64,000 nucleotides of DNA. Origin: [Bacillus] selenitireducens MLS10. GTDB lineage: Bacteria; Bacillota; Bacilli; Bacillales; Salisediminibacteriaceae. Positions within the stretch are counted from its first letter, which is position 1. Every line of letters begins with the position of its first letter. The notes beneath the pieces are model-generated. The model searched no databases. It was given only the letters and a program-made list of their open reading frames with translations, and was not told the origin of the DNA. Made by a program: the position numbers and the translations under genes. The stretch is taken from NCBI RefSeq assembly GCF_000093085.1, contig NC_014219.1:496001-560000 (forward strand). The letters are read 5' to 3'. Positions 34,869-42,194 of the stretch are shown here, piece after piece.

Positions 34869-35498
34869 TTACTTCTTTTGGATGACGGCAACAGCGATCG
34901 GATAATGCACATCCGGACGTTTCTCCCGTTCGAGTGCGACACTGTTTTGGAAATACAGGAGAGAGGACGCTATATCCGGGGAGCCGTCTGATACGAGTTG
35001 CCGGATCTCTTCTTCTGTCAGTTCGAAATAGTGGAACGGGGACTTTGACGGGATGGATCTGCCTCGACCGATCGGTGTCGAGAGGACGAGTGTGCCTCCT
35101 GGCTTCAAGAGTGAAATAAGGTTGTGAAAAAATTGTCTGTCATCGCTTACATGTTCAATCGTTTCAAAAGAGATGACGGTATCAAAGGTACCCAGCCGAT
35201 CCGGCAGATCAGCTGCGCGTCCGTCGGCGACGATGAACGACATCTTTGGATGGTAGTATTCCTTGTGTGCAAACTCGATAATCTCAGGATCGACATCAGC
35301 ACCGATGATTGTTTCGAGTGCTTTATTTCTACCTTTGGCAAGCCTTGCGGTCCCGTAACCGCTCCCGCAGGCAATGTCGAGGACACGCCCTGATACATAA
35401 GGTTTCGCAAAATCATAACGTGCAATATGCTCAAGGAGCAGTTGGTCAGATGGTTTCATTAACTTAGGAATCACACGTTCACCTGTATAGTCGACCAT
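34869..35498 (-). CDS. Class I SAM-dependent methyltransferase
   Basis: A 209-residue cytosolic methyltransferase. SAM-binding motif I is VLDIACGSGYGTARL, followed by IGADVDPEIIEFA, FDTVISFETIEHV and GGTLVLSTPIG. The N-terminal DYTGERVIPKL pattern occurs in glycan-linked or small-molecule methyltransferases, but the substrate is unknown. ATG with AAGGAGGGG upstream, 12 bases after the stop of the universal stress gene, so it is in the same operon. Confidence 0.88.
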   Translation of the reverse strand: MVDYTGERVIPKLMKPSDQLLLEHIARYDFAKPYVSGRVLDIACGSGYGTARLAKGRNKALETIIGADVDPEIIEFAHKEYYHPKMSFIVADGRAADLPDRLGTFDTVISFETIEHVSDDRQFFHNLISLLKPGGTLVLSTPIGRGRSIPSKSPFHYFELTEEEIRQLVSDGSPDIASSLLYFQNSVALEREKRPDVHYPIAVAVIQKK

Positions 35499-35510
35499 CC
35501 AAACCCCTCC

Positions 35511-35936
35511 TTATTTGACCATCATCACAGGCGCTTTGACATATTTCATGACTTTGTGGCTGACGCTTCCGAGAACCATCGTCTGGACCGAACTGAGACC
35601 GCGGCTTCCGAGAACAAGGACATCGGGATTTTGCTCATTGACATGTTTAATAATGGATTCCGGGACGCTGTTGCTTGCGGTAATGGTCGTAACGGTGACC
35701 GGAATGTTGGCTCGTTCAATACGTTCCACGATCGGATCAAGCTGTTTGCGGCGTTTTCGGCTGGCAGCATCGGAATCGCCGTGATGCAAGACATCGGTTT
35801 TAGACGTAGCGCCGGAAACGACGTGAAGCAGTTCGATTTGCGGTTTTTTGGACAGTTTGCCGAGTGCAATGGCTTTCTCTGCTGCGCGCAGGGAGTGTTC
35901 AGATCCGTCTGCGGCCAGAATAATGTTTGAAAACAT
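35511..35936 (-). CDS. Universal stress protein (UspA family)
   Basis: Cytosolic ATP-binding stress protein of 141 residues. It begins IILAADGSEHSLRAAEKAIAL and ends with the nucleotide motif GSRGLSSVQTMVLGSVSHKV (G-2x-G-9x-G-S). A Usp gene directly after a SulP transporter is a recurrent arrangement and suggests a regulatory tie to bicarbonate/anion uptake, which is inference. Confidence 0.92.
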   Translation of the reverse strand: MFSNIILAADGSEHSLRAAEKAIALGKLSKKPQIELLHVVSGATSKTDVLHHGDSDAASRKRRKQLDPIVERIERANIPVTVTTITASNSVPESIIKHVNEQNPDVLVLGSRGLSSVQTMVLGSVSHKVMKYVKAPVMMVK

Positions 35937-35971
35937 GGTGGTGCCCCCTTAGTTGTTGAATGATTGGTGGA

Positions 35972-36000
35972 AGACCCCTGCTTCAGTGAAGCAGGGGTCT
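35972..36000 (-). repeat. 13-bp perfect hairpin between sulP and usp
   Basis: AGACCCCTGCTTC / GAAGCAGGGGTCT with a three-base loop. No T run follows on the minus strand, so it looks more like an RNA-processing or stabilising structure than a terminator. Confidence 0.6.
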
Positions 36001-36018
36001 GATGATACATGGATCCGA

Positions 36019-37482
36019 TCAATGCCCGGATGCTTTACTGAGTCCGGTGATCCTGTCATACAGCTGGGTGCTTTCCCGGTTCATCCCGGTGTAATAGACA
36101 GGGATGTCGCGCTTTTCGAATTTGCTTTCAATTTTGTCGAAGGCACCGATGGCAGAATCGTCCCAAAGATGGGAGTTCGAGATATCAAAGGTGACAGTAT
36201 CGACATCTTCAAAGAAATCGACCTTTTCGAGAAAATCGGTGACAGATGCGAAAAACAGCTGTCCTTCTACATGATACGTGACTGAACGGTCTTTGTCATG
36301 GTAGATTTTGTGAACATTCACTTTGGATACTTTCCAGGCAAAGAATACGGCACTTAACAGAACACCGGCAAGGACTCCGAGGGACAGATCGTGCGTGTAC
36401 ACAACGGTACCGACGGTGACAACCATGACTGCGGCGTCTGATCGCGGAATGCGGTGAATGTTACGCAGGGAACTCCAGTCGAACGTCCCGATCGAGACCA
36501 TGATCATGACCCCGGCCAATGCGGCCATCGGGATCTGTACGACGACGGATCCGAGCACGATGATCAAAAACATCAGTGTAACGGCGGAGGTCAGGGATGA
36601 CAAACGGCCACGGCCACCCGATTTGACGTTAATGACAGATTGCCCGATCATGGCACAACCGGCCATCCCGCCGAAGCAACCTGATACAACATTTGCAATG
36701 CCTTGTCCACGGGATTCTTTATTTTTGTTGCTGTCTGTATCTGTCATATCATCGACGATGGATGCTGTCAACAGAGATTCGAGAATACCCACGATGGCAA
36801 GAGCCAGAGAGTAAGGCAAAATAATCATAAATGTCTCAAAAGTCAGTGGAATGTTTGGCAGGGCAAATATCGGTAATGTGGAAGAAAGACTTCCCATATC
36901 ACCAACGGTACGGACACCCATGTTCATCACAATGGCGATTGCCGTTACGACGATAATGGCGACAAGCGTCGACGGCACAGCAGTCGTAAAGCGCGGCAGG
37001 ATGTAAATAATTGCCAGCGTCAATGCAACAAGGGCATACATGATCCAGGTTTCTCCGACGAAATGCTGGAGCTGGGATGTAAAAATGAGGATCGCCAGCG
37101 CGTTAACGAAACCGATCATAACGGAACGCGGAACGAATTTCATAATACTCGACAGTTTAAATACGCCAAAAAGGATTTGAATAATTCCGGTAAGGATGGT
37201 TGCTGCGAGGAGATATTCAAGTCCGTGATCTGCAACGAGTGTGATCATGAGCAGCGCCATGGCACCGGTGGCACCGGAAATCATACCGGGTCTTCCACCT
37301 ACGATGGCAATGACAAGGGCTATGGAGAATGAAGCGTACAGGCCGACCATCGGATCAACACCTGCAATAATGGAAAAAGCGATGGCTTCCGGGATCAGTG
37401 CCAGCGCGACAACAATCCCTGCGAGGATGTCCCCCCGCACGTTAAAAAGCCAAGTCTGTTTGAAGTTTTGGATAAGATTCAA
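36019..37482 (-). CDS. SulP-family inorganic anion transporter
   Basis: Membrane transporter of 487 residues (SLC26/SulP). The N-terminal transport core has GIVVALALIPEAIAFSIIAGVDPMVGLYA and GRPGMISGATGAMALL; a C-terminal STAS domain begins near residue 400 (VEGQLFFASVTDF, VTFDISNSHLWDDSAIGAF). The pattern and the adjoining Usp gene resemble BicA-like Na+/bicarbonate transporters more than sulfate permeases, but the anion is not proven. TTG start, with AGAGGTG upstream. It lies upstream of usp and the methyltransferase on the same strand. Confidence 0.9.
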   Translation of the reverse strand: MNLIQNFKQTWLFNVRGDILAGIVVALALIPEAIAFSIIAGVDPMVGLYASFSIALVIAIVGGRPGMISGATGAMALLMITLVADHGLEYLLAATILTGIIQILFGVFKLSSIMKFVPRSVMIGFVNALAILIFTSQLQHFVGETWIMYALVALTLAIIYILPRFTTAVPSTLVAIIVVTAIAIVMNMGVRTVGDMGSLSSTLPIFALPNIPLTFETFMIILPYSLALAIVGILESLLTASIVDDMTDTDSNKNKESRGQGIANVVSGCFGGMAGCAMIGQSVINVKSGGRGRLSSLTSAVTLMFLIIVLGSVVVQIPMAALAGVMIMVSIGTFDWSSLRNIHRIPRSDAAVMVVTVGTVVYTHDLSLGVLAGVLLSAVFFAWKVSKVNVHKIYHDKDRSVTYHVEGQLFFASVTDFLEKVDFFEDVDTVTFDISNSHLWDDSAIGAFDKIESKFEKRDIPVYYTGMNRESTQLYDRITGLSKASGH

Positions 37483-37702
37483 TACATTGCACCTCTGTTT
37501 CTATTTTTTGTGCGGAAGCCCCCGTGGGGCCTCCAGTCCGATTACAACATTCTGAATAATAACAGAGAATGAAAAAAAGTCAAATTACGATGTAAGCGGA
37601 AGTCATGACCTATATGCGCTCAATAACTCTTTTTAACGACGATTTACGGGTGTGTTCATTGTTTTGTCAAATGTAAAGAAAGAATGTATCGATGAGAAAA
37701 TA

Positions 37703-37711
37703 TGGTATAAT
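37703..37711 (+). promoter_or_regulatory. Extended -10 promoter of the lipoprotein gene
   Basis: TGGTATAAT has a perfect -10 with TGn extension, 35 bases before the start codon. No clear -35 hexamer. Confidence 0.55.
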
Positions 37712-37746
37712 TAAGGATATATACAGAGAGAAAGAGGGGGATAACA

Positions 37747-38163
37747 GTGAGAATACTGATGATCGTTCTGCTGTTTGTGATAACGGCATGTGCACCACCA
37801 ACAAATCAGGAAGGAATTACGCTTGAAATAGATGCTACGTATACGAGCGGCACCCTTTACCTGGTCCCGATGATTGTGCACGAAGGGAATGAAGCAGTAT
37901 CAGTGTCACTCTATGATGCGGAACTGCGCATAGTGGAAGTGACGAGGGAAGATGCGACGGTTTACGATTCCTCGCCGGGAAGCACCGGGGATGAGCCTGT
38001 CATCCTCGAACAGGGAGAGGTCTATGAGGGGTCGCCGGTCCGCTTCACCGCAGAGGCAGGGGAATATGAAGTACGGGCAGTTGCCGAGATCACCGTGACT
38101 GATGATGAACTTGCAGAGGACTTGTCTCTCTCAACAGAAGTGACGGTTCAGGTGCAAGGCTGA
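37747..38163 (+). CDS. Small lipoprotein, unknown function
   Basis: Lipid-anchored protein of 138 residues. GTG start with GAGGGGGA upstream, signal peptide ending VITACAPP. The mature part is short, beta-rich and acidic (LVPMIVHEGNEAVSVSLYDAELRIVE, VRFTAEAGEYEVRAVAEITV), an immunoglobulin-like pattern similar to BsuPI-type domains, though I would not assign it. Monocistronic. Confidence 0.75.
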   Translation: MRILMIVLLFVITACAPPTNQEGITLEIDATYTSGTLYLVPMIVHEGNEAVSVSLYDAELRIVEVTREDATVYDSSPGSTGDEPVILEQGEVYEGSPVRFTAEAGEYEVRAVAEITVTDDELAEDLSLSTEVTVQVQG

Positions 38164-38203
38164 CATGTACAGACAGGTTACACGGAGATTTGTTCAGGTG
38201 TAC

Positions 38204-38232
38204 TTGATCACTTGGGATTAATATGGTATATT
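38204..38232 (+). promoter_or_regulatory. Promoter of the cold shock gene
   Basis: TTGATC (38204-38209), 17-base spacer, TGG-TATATT (38227-38232 with TG extension). The resulting leader of about 90 bases is long, as is typical for cold shock mRNAs. Confidence 0.55.
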
Positions 38233-38330
38233 TGTACTGTAAATGAATTCGGGAAACATTCTCGGCCTCAATAGGCAAGGCAAGAAAGTTACCGTGATTC
38301 AGAGTATTTTACAACAAGGAGGCCGATGTC

Positions 38331-38531
38331 ATGATGACAGGCAAAGTAAAATGGTTTAATGCAGAAAAAGGGTTTGGATTTATCGAGCGTGAAGATGGCG
38401 ATGATGTTTTCGTTCACTTCTCCGCAATCCAGGCAGAAGGATTCAAGACGCTGGATGAAGGTCAGGACGTTGAATTCGAAATCGTCGAAGGAAACCGTGG
38501 CCCTCAGGCAGCAAACGTTGTAAAGCTGTAA
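38331..38531 (+). CDS. cspB: Cold shock protein
   Basis: RNA/ssDNA chaperone of 66 residues. The cold shock domain is complete with RNP1 (KGFGFIE) and RNP2 (VFVHFS). AAGGAGG precedes the ATG. A second Met follows immediately. The symbol stands for the family; which paralogue it is cannot be told from one copy. Confidence 0.96.
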   Translation: MMTGKVKWFNAEKGFGFIEREDGDDVFVHFSAIQAEGFKTLDEGQDVEFEIVEGNRGPQAANVVKL

Positions 38532-38550
38532 TGTAATAACCATAATTGAC

Positions 38551-38584
38551 AAGCCTGCTGTTTTACACAGCAGGCTTTTTTTTA
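38551..38584 (+). terminator. Terminator of the cold shock gene
   Basis: AAGCCTGCTG / CAGCAGGCTT followed by eight T. Confidence 0.95.
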
Positions 38585-38715
38585 TCAAAAAGAGTGCCTG
38601 TATTCAGAACGTCTCTATGAAACAGTGGCAACGGCAAGGCGTTCATTGTAAGATACAGTTAGATTCAGAATAATTATGATCGTGAAGAAAGATACATATA
38701 CAGGAGGCAGGACAC

Positions 38716-39711
38716 ATGGTAACCATCAACGATATTGCCAGACAGGCGGGTGTATCCAGAACAACCGTTTCAAGAGTATTGAATCAAAACGGCTACGTCA
38801 GTGACCGTGCAAAAACGAAAGTCCTCGAGGTCATTGAAGAGACCGGCTATGTCCCGAGTGAACAGGCAAAATCACTCAGGACGAAGAAGACAAATGTCAT
38901 CGGCGTTATACTGCCGAGGCTCAGTTCGGAAACCGTGAGCCGGGTTGTGGACGGCATGGACCGTGAACTTGCGAAGGCAGGTTATCAGATTTTGCTTTCG
39001 AGTACGAGTCTTGAGACGGAGAAGGAAGCTGATCATATCCGTCTTCTCGAGAGCAGGAGGGTGGACGGGATCGTTTTGTTTGGCACACATAAAGATGAAG
39101 CAATACTGAATGCCATCAAGCAGGCGAAAGTGCCGGTCGTGGTGCTCGGCCAGGATTTTACACCTCATGTGTCATCGGTTGTGTACAACGATTACGAGGC
39201 ATCAAGAGCAGCCGTGGCGGCTTTGGCAGATGTCGGACATGAAAAAATCGGTTTCATCGGAGTCGATGAAGCGGATATCGCTGTCGGTCAGGAGAGACGC
39301 CGGGGCTATCTTGATGAAATGAAAAGCCGTGGATTCGCGGTTTTACCGGAGTGGATGCAGACAGCAGGTTTTGATATGGCGTCAGGCAGCGAAGCCTTTC
39401 AGAAGATGCTTGAGTACAGTCAGACAAGGCCGACGGCGGTCTTTGCCGTTACCGACCGTCTTGCAATCGGAGCGATGCAGCGTGCGAAAGATGCCGGCAT
39501 GTCCGTACCCGGAGAAATGGCTTTTATCAGTATCGGTGCATCTGAAGCTTCGCAGGTCGTCACCCCAAAATTGGCTACGGTTGATTATTATAATGAGGAT
39601 GCGGGTATGAGTATAGCAAGCCTGATCCTTGAAGAAATCGATGAAGACATGAAAGATGCAAAAAAAATCGTGATGAACTATGGACTTTTGCTTCGCGATA
39701 GTTTATGCTGA
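38716..39711 (+). CDS. LacI-family transcriptional regulator (ScrR-like)
   Basis: A 331-residue repressor. N-terminal helix-turn-helix VTINDIARQAGVSRTTVSRVLNQNGYVS with hinge YVPSEQAKSLRTKKTN, followed by a periplasmic-binding-like sugar domain (IGVILPRLSSETVSRVVDGMDREL, RRVDGIVLFG). The pattern is that of sucrose (ScrR) or trehalose repressors. It lies directly before a PTS transporter, with two TGGAATCGATT(C/A)CA sites between them. AGGAGG precedes the ATG. Confidence 0.92.
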   Translation: MVTINDIARQAGVSRTTVSRVLNQNGYVSDRAKTKVLEVIEETGYVPSEQAKSLRTKKTNVIGVILPRLSSETVSRVVDGMDRELAKAGYQILLSSTSLETEKEADHIRLLESRRVDGIVLFGTHKDEAILNAIKQAKVPVVVLGQDFTPHVSSVVYNDYEASRAAVAALADVGHEKIGFIGVDEADIAVGQERRRGYLDEMKSRGFAVLPEWMQTAGFDMASGSEAFQKMLEYSQTRPTAVFAVTDRLAIGAMQRAKDAGMSVPGEMAFISIGASEASQVVTPKLATVDYYNEDAGMSIASLILEEIDEDMKDAKKIVMNYGLLLRDSLC

Positions 39712-39716
39712 TCATG

Positions 39717-39730
39717 TGGAATCGATTACA
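39717..39730 (+). promoter_or_regulatory. LacI-type operator half-perfect copy
   Basis: TGGAATCGATTACA, one base away from the palindrome 43 bases downstream. It also fits the broader cre pattern, so CcpA is an alternative binder. Confidence 0.55.
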
Positions 39731-39759
39731 TCAGGTTCCGCCATTCTTTTAATTTTTTG

Positions 39760-39773
39760 TGGAATCGATTCCA
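39760..39773 (+). promoter_or_regulatory. LacI-type operator, perfect palindrome
   Basis: TGGAATCGATTCCA is a 14-bp perfect palindrome with the central CG typical of LacI/GalR sites, 55 bases before the PTS start codon. Its spacing of 43 bases from the other copy puts both on nearly the same helix face. Confidence 0.65.
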
Positions 39774-39828
39774 GAATCAGTTCTCAAGGCATATCAGGAC
39801 TTTGTAAATAATGAAAGGAGAGGAAAGC

Positions 39829-41241
39829 ATGTCTGAAGAAAACAAACAGATAGCTGAACAGCTCATTGAAGCGGTCGGCGGACTCGAGAACATCGAGTCG
39901 GTTGCACACTGTGCCACACGCTTACGCATCATGGTGTCAGACAAAGAAAAGATCGATCAGGAAAAGGTGGAGGAGCTTGGCAAGGTCAAGGGCGCCTTCT
40001 ACAACGCAGGTCAGTTCCAGGTCATTTTCGGTACCGGAACAGTAAACAAAATTCATGAACAGGTCGTCGCACTCGGTGCACCTGAGTCTTCATCCTCGGA
40101 TCAGAAGAAGAACGCTGCACAAAAAGGAAATAAAGTGCAGCGGCTTCTCCGGACATTCGGTGATATATTCGTCCCGATTATTCCGGTACTCGTTGCAACG
40201 GGTCTGTTTATGGGGCTCAGAGGTCTCTTGACGCAAGAGGAAATCCTCGCCATTTTCGGGATGACCCCGGCGGATATTTCGGATAATTTCCTCCTTTATA
40301 CGCAAGTCCTCACGGATACGGCATTCGCCTTTTTGCCGGCATTAATTGCCTGGTCAGCATTCCGTGTGTTTGGCGGCAGTCCGGTCATCGGGATTGTACT
40401 GGGCTTGATGCTCGTGAACCCGGCCTTACCGAACGCGTATGACGTCGGTTCCGGTGATGTGGATCCACTTTATATGCTGGGCTTTATCCCGGTCATCGGT
40501 TATCAGGGCTCTGTACTTCCTGCATTCATAGCCGGTTTCCTCGGTGCCAAACTTGAGAAATGGCTCCGTCAGCGTATTCCGGAAGCTCTCGATCTCATTT
40601 TGACACCTTTCTTAACGCTGTTAATCATGATTACGGCAGCACTTTTTGTCCTTGGCCCGGTGTTCACAATTGTAGAAAACGGGATCATGGCTGGTATGAG
40701 TTTTGTGTTGGAATTACCTCTTGGTTTAAGCGGACTGATTATCGGCGGCCTGCATCAGGTGATCGTTATTACCGGTGTTCACCATATTTTCAACCTGTTT
40801 GAAATCCAGCTGCTGGCAGATGACGGCTTTAACCCGTTTAACGCGCTTATTACCGCAGGTATTGCCGCACAGGGTGGTGCAGCGCTTGCAGTGGCAGTCA
40901 AGACAAGCTCGAAAAAGCTCAAGGCACTGGCCTTTCCATCGTCGATTTCAGCGTTCCTCGGGATTACCGAGCCTGCGATCTTTGGTGTCAATCTGCGCTA
41001 CATCAAACCGTTCCTGATGGGACTGATCGGTGGTGCAGCCGGCGGTTTCTTTGCAGCACTCTTCAATCTGCAGGGGAACGGCATGGCCGTTACGGTGATT
41101 CCCGGGATGCTTCTCTATATTTATGACTTCATGCCACTCCTCCTGTATATTCTTACGAACCTGATCGCACTCTCTGTGGCCTTCATCCTGACATGGATGT
41201 TCGGTTTCAATGATGAGATGCTCAATGAGGTAAACGGCTAA
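39829..41241 (+). CDS. PTS sugar transporter subunit IIBC (sucrose-type)
   Basis: Membrane phosphotransferase component of 470 residues that imports and phosphorylates a sugar. IIB domain (about 1-85) has the phosphocysteine in SVAHCATRLRIMV and GQFQVIFGTGTVNKI. IIC (about 105-470) has about ten helices with VIVITGVHHIFNLFEIQLL and FLGITEPAIFGVNLRYIKPF. No IIA domain, so it must use another protein's IIA, as sucrose and trehalose enzymes do. Start ATG eight bases after GGAGAGG. No sucrose-6-phosphate hydrolase is adjacent, so the sugar remains uncertain. Confidence 0.9.
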   Translation: MSEENKQIAEQLIEAVGGLENIESVAHCATRLRIMVSDKEKIDQEKVEELGKVKGAFYNAGQFQVIFGTGTVNKIHEQVVALGAPESSSSDQKKNAAQKGNKVQRLLRTFGDIFVPIIPVLVATGLFMGLRGLLTQEEILAIFGMTPADISDNFLLYTQVLTDTAFAFLPALIAWSAFRVFGGSPVIGIVLGLMLVNPALPNAYDVGSGDVDPLYMLGFIPVIGYQGSVLPAFIAGFLGAKLEKWLRQRIPEALDLILTPFLTLLIMITAALFVLGPVFTIVENGIMAGMSFVLELPLGLSGLIIGGLHQVIVITGVHHIFNLFEIQLLADDGFNPFNALITAGIAAQGGAALAVAVKTSSKKLKALAFPSSISAFLGITEPAIFGVNLRYIKPFLMGLIGGAAGGFFAALFNLQGNGMAVTVIPGMLLYIYDFMPLLLYILTNLIALSVAFILTWMFGFNDEMLNEVNG

Positions 41242-41251
41242 TAAGGACAGC

Positions 41252-41290
41252 AAGACCCTCCGGTTTCGTGACGGAGGGTCTTTCCTTTTG
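41252..41290 (+). terminator. Terminator of the PTS gene
   Basis: AAGACCCTCCG / CGGAGGGTCTT followed by TCCTTTT. Confidence 0.85.
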
Positions 41291-41349
41291 CACCGTGTTC
41301 AAGTAAGATCGAATCAGAAAGAATGAATGACAGAAGGTGAGCCATACAT

Positions 41350-41757
41350 ATGGAAAAACAGATGTTCTATATTACGATCGCCGTCTTCGTAGGCGGTGCA
41401 GCGGGTACCCTGCTCAGGTTTTTCATCAATGAATGGTCGTCGATGGCGCTGTTTCCTTTAGGGACCGTCATCGAGAATATATCCGGCAGTCTTCTTCTCG
41501 GACTTTTGACCGGATGGGCAGCGTACCGGTATATGAATCCGTTTTTTAAAGAAGGACTCGGCGCCGGATTTTGCGGGGGGTTTACGACGATGTCCACGCT
41601 GATGGCGGATGTGACGCTCCTTGCGACGGCCGGGGGAGAAGCGGTTCTCATGACAGGCCTGTATGTATTCGTTTCCCTTGCAGGTGGATTGATCGCCGCC
41701 TTTACAGGGATTGTGCTCGGGGAACGATTCGCGGGAAAGGAAGGTGATGGTGCATGA
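41350..41757 (+). CDS. crcB1: Fluoride channel subunit CrcB/FluC (first)
   Basis: Fluoride exporter subunit of 135 residues with four helices. Family residues: GGAAGTLLRFFINEW, GTVIENISGSLLLGLLTG and GAGFCGGFTTMSTLMADV. Many Bacillaceae carry two adjacent crcB genes whose products form a heterodimeric channel. The ATGA overlap with the next gene fits this. I found no fluoride riboswitch upstream. Confidence 0.93.
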   Translation: MEKQMFYITIAVFVGGAAGTLLRFFINEWSSMALFPLGTVIENISGSLLLGLLTGWAAYRYMNPFFKEGLGAGFCGGFTTMSTLMADVTLLATAGGEAVLMTGLYVFVSLAGGLIAAFTGIVLGERFAGKEGDGA

Positions 41758-42140
41758 CGTGGGAGATGATCTTGATGGCGTCACTCGGCGGTGGGCTTGG
41801 AGCGGTTGCCCGCTATCACCTTGGACGCCTCATTAAAGCCAGGCTCGATCAGACCTGGCTGCCGAATGCGATGCTGATCGTGAATATCATCGGCTCTTTC
41901 GGGTTGGGTGTGACCCTTGGGGGACTGTTCGGATCGGTGACAGAGACGGATCCGTTGCCCAACCTCTATTTTTTCCTCGCAACAGGCTTTATGGCAGCCT
42001 TTACGACGTTTTCAACATTCAGTACGGAGGCCGTTGGACTGATTCGCACACGTAAATTTTATCCTGCATGTCTTTATATTTCGGTTACGCTCGTCGCGTC
42101 ATTTCTCGTATTCCTGGCCGGCATGTGGCTCACGGTCTGA
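41754..42140 (+). CDS. crcB2: Fluoride channel subunit CrcB/FluC (second)
   Basis: A 128-residue partner of the first CrcB: GGGLGAVARYHLGRLI, GTPNAMLIVNI-like NAMLIVNIIGSFGLG, and the fluoride-gate region TGFMAAFTTFSTFSTEAV. Four helices. Start overlaps the crcB1 stop by four bases, so equal synthesis of the pair is expected. Confidence 0.93.
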   Translation: MTWEMILMASLGGGLGAVARYHLGRLIKARLDQTWLPNAMLIVNIIGSFGLGVTLGGLFGSVTETDPLPNLYFFLATGFMAAFTTFSTFSTEAVGLIRTRKFYPACLYISVTLVASFLVFLAGMWLTV

Positions 42141-42155
42141 AACGCGCTGCAAAAG

Positions 42156-42187
42156 AACCCCCGATTCATTGTTGAATCGGGGGTTAC
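42156..42187. terminator. Terminator between crcB2 and the BCCT gene
   Basis: AACCCCCGATTCA / TGAATCGGGGGTT with TTCTTTTG on the minus side. Best suited to end the BCCT transcript, and able to act on both convergent genes. Confidence 0.8.
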
Positions 42188-42194
42188 ATGTGCG

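Noticed and set aside
41290-41349. Fluoride riboswitch upstream of crcB1
   Set aside because: The crcB aptamer core is not present in the short gap after the PTS terminator.
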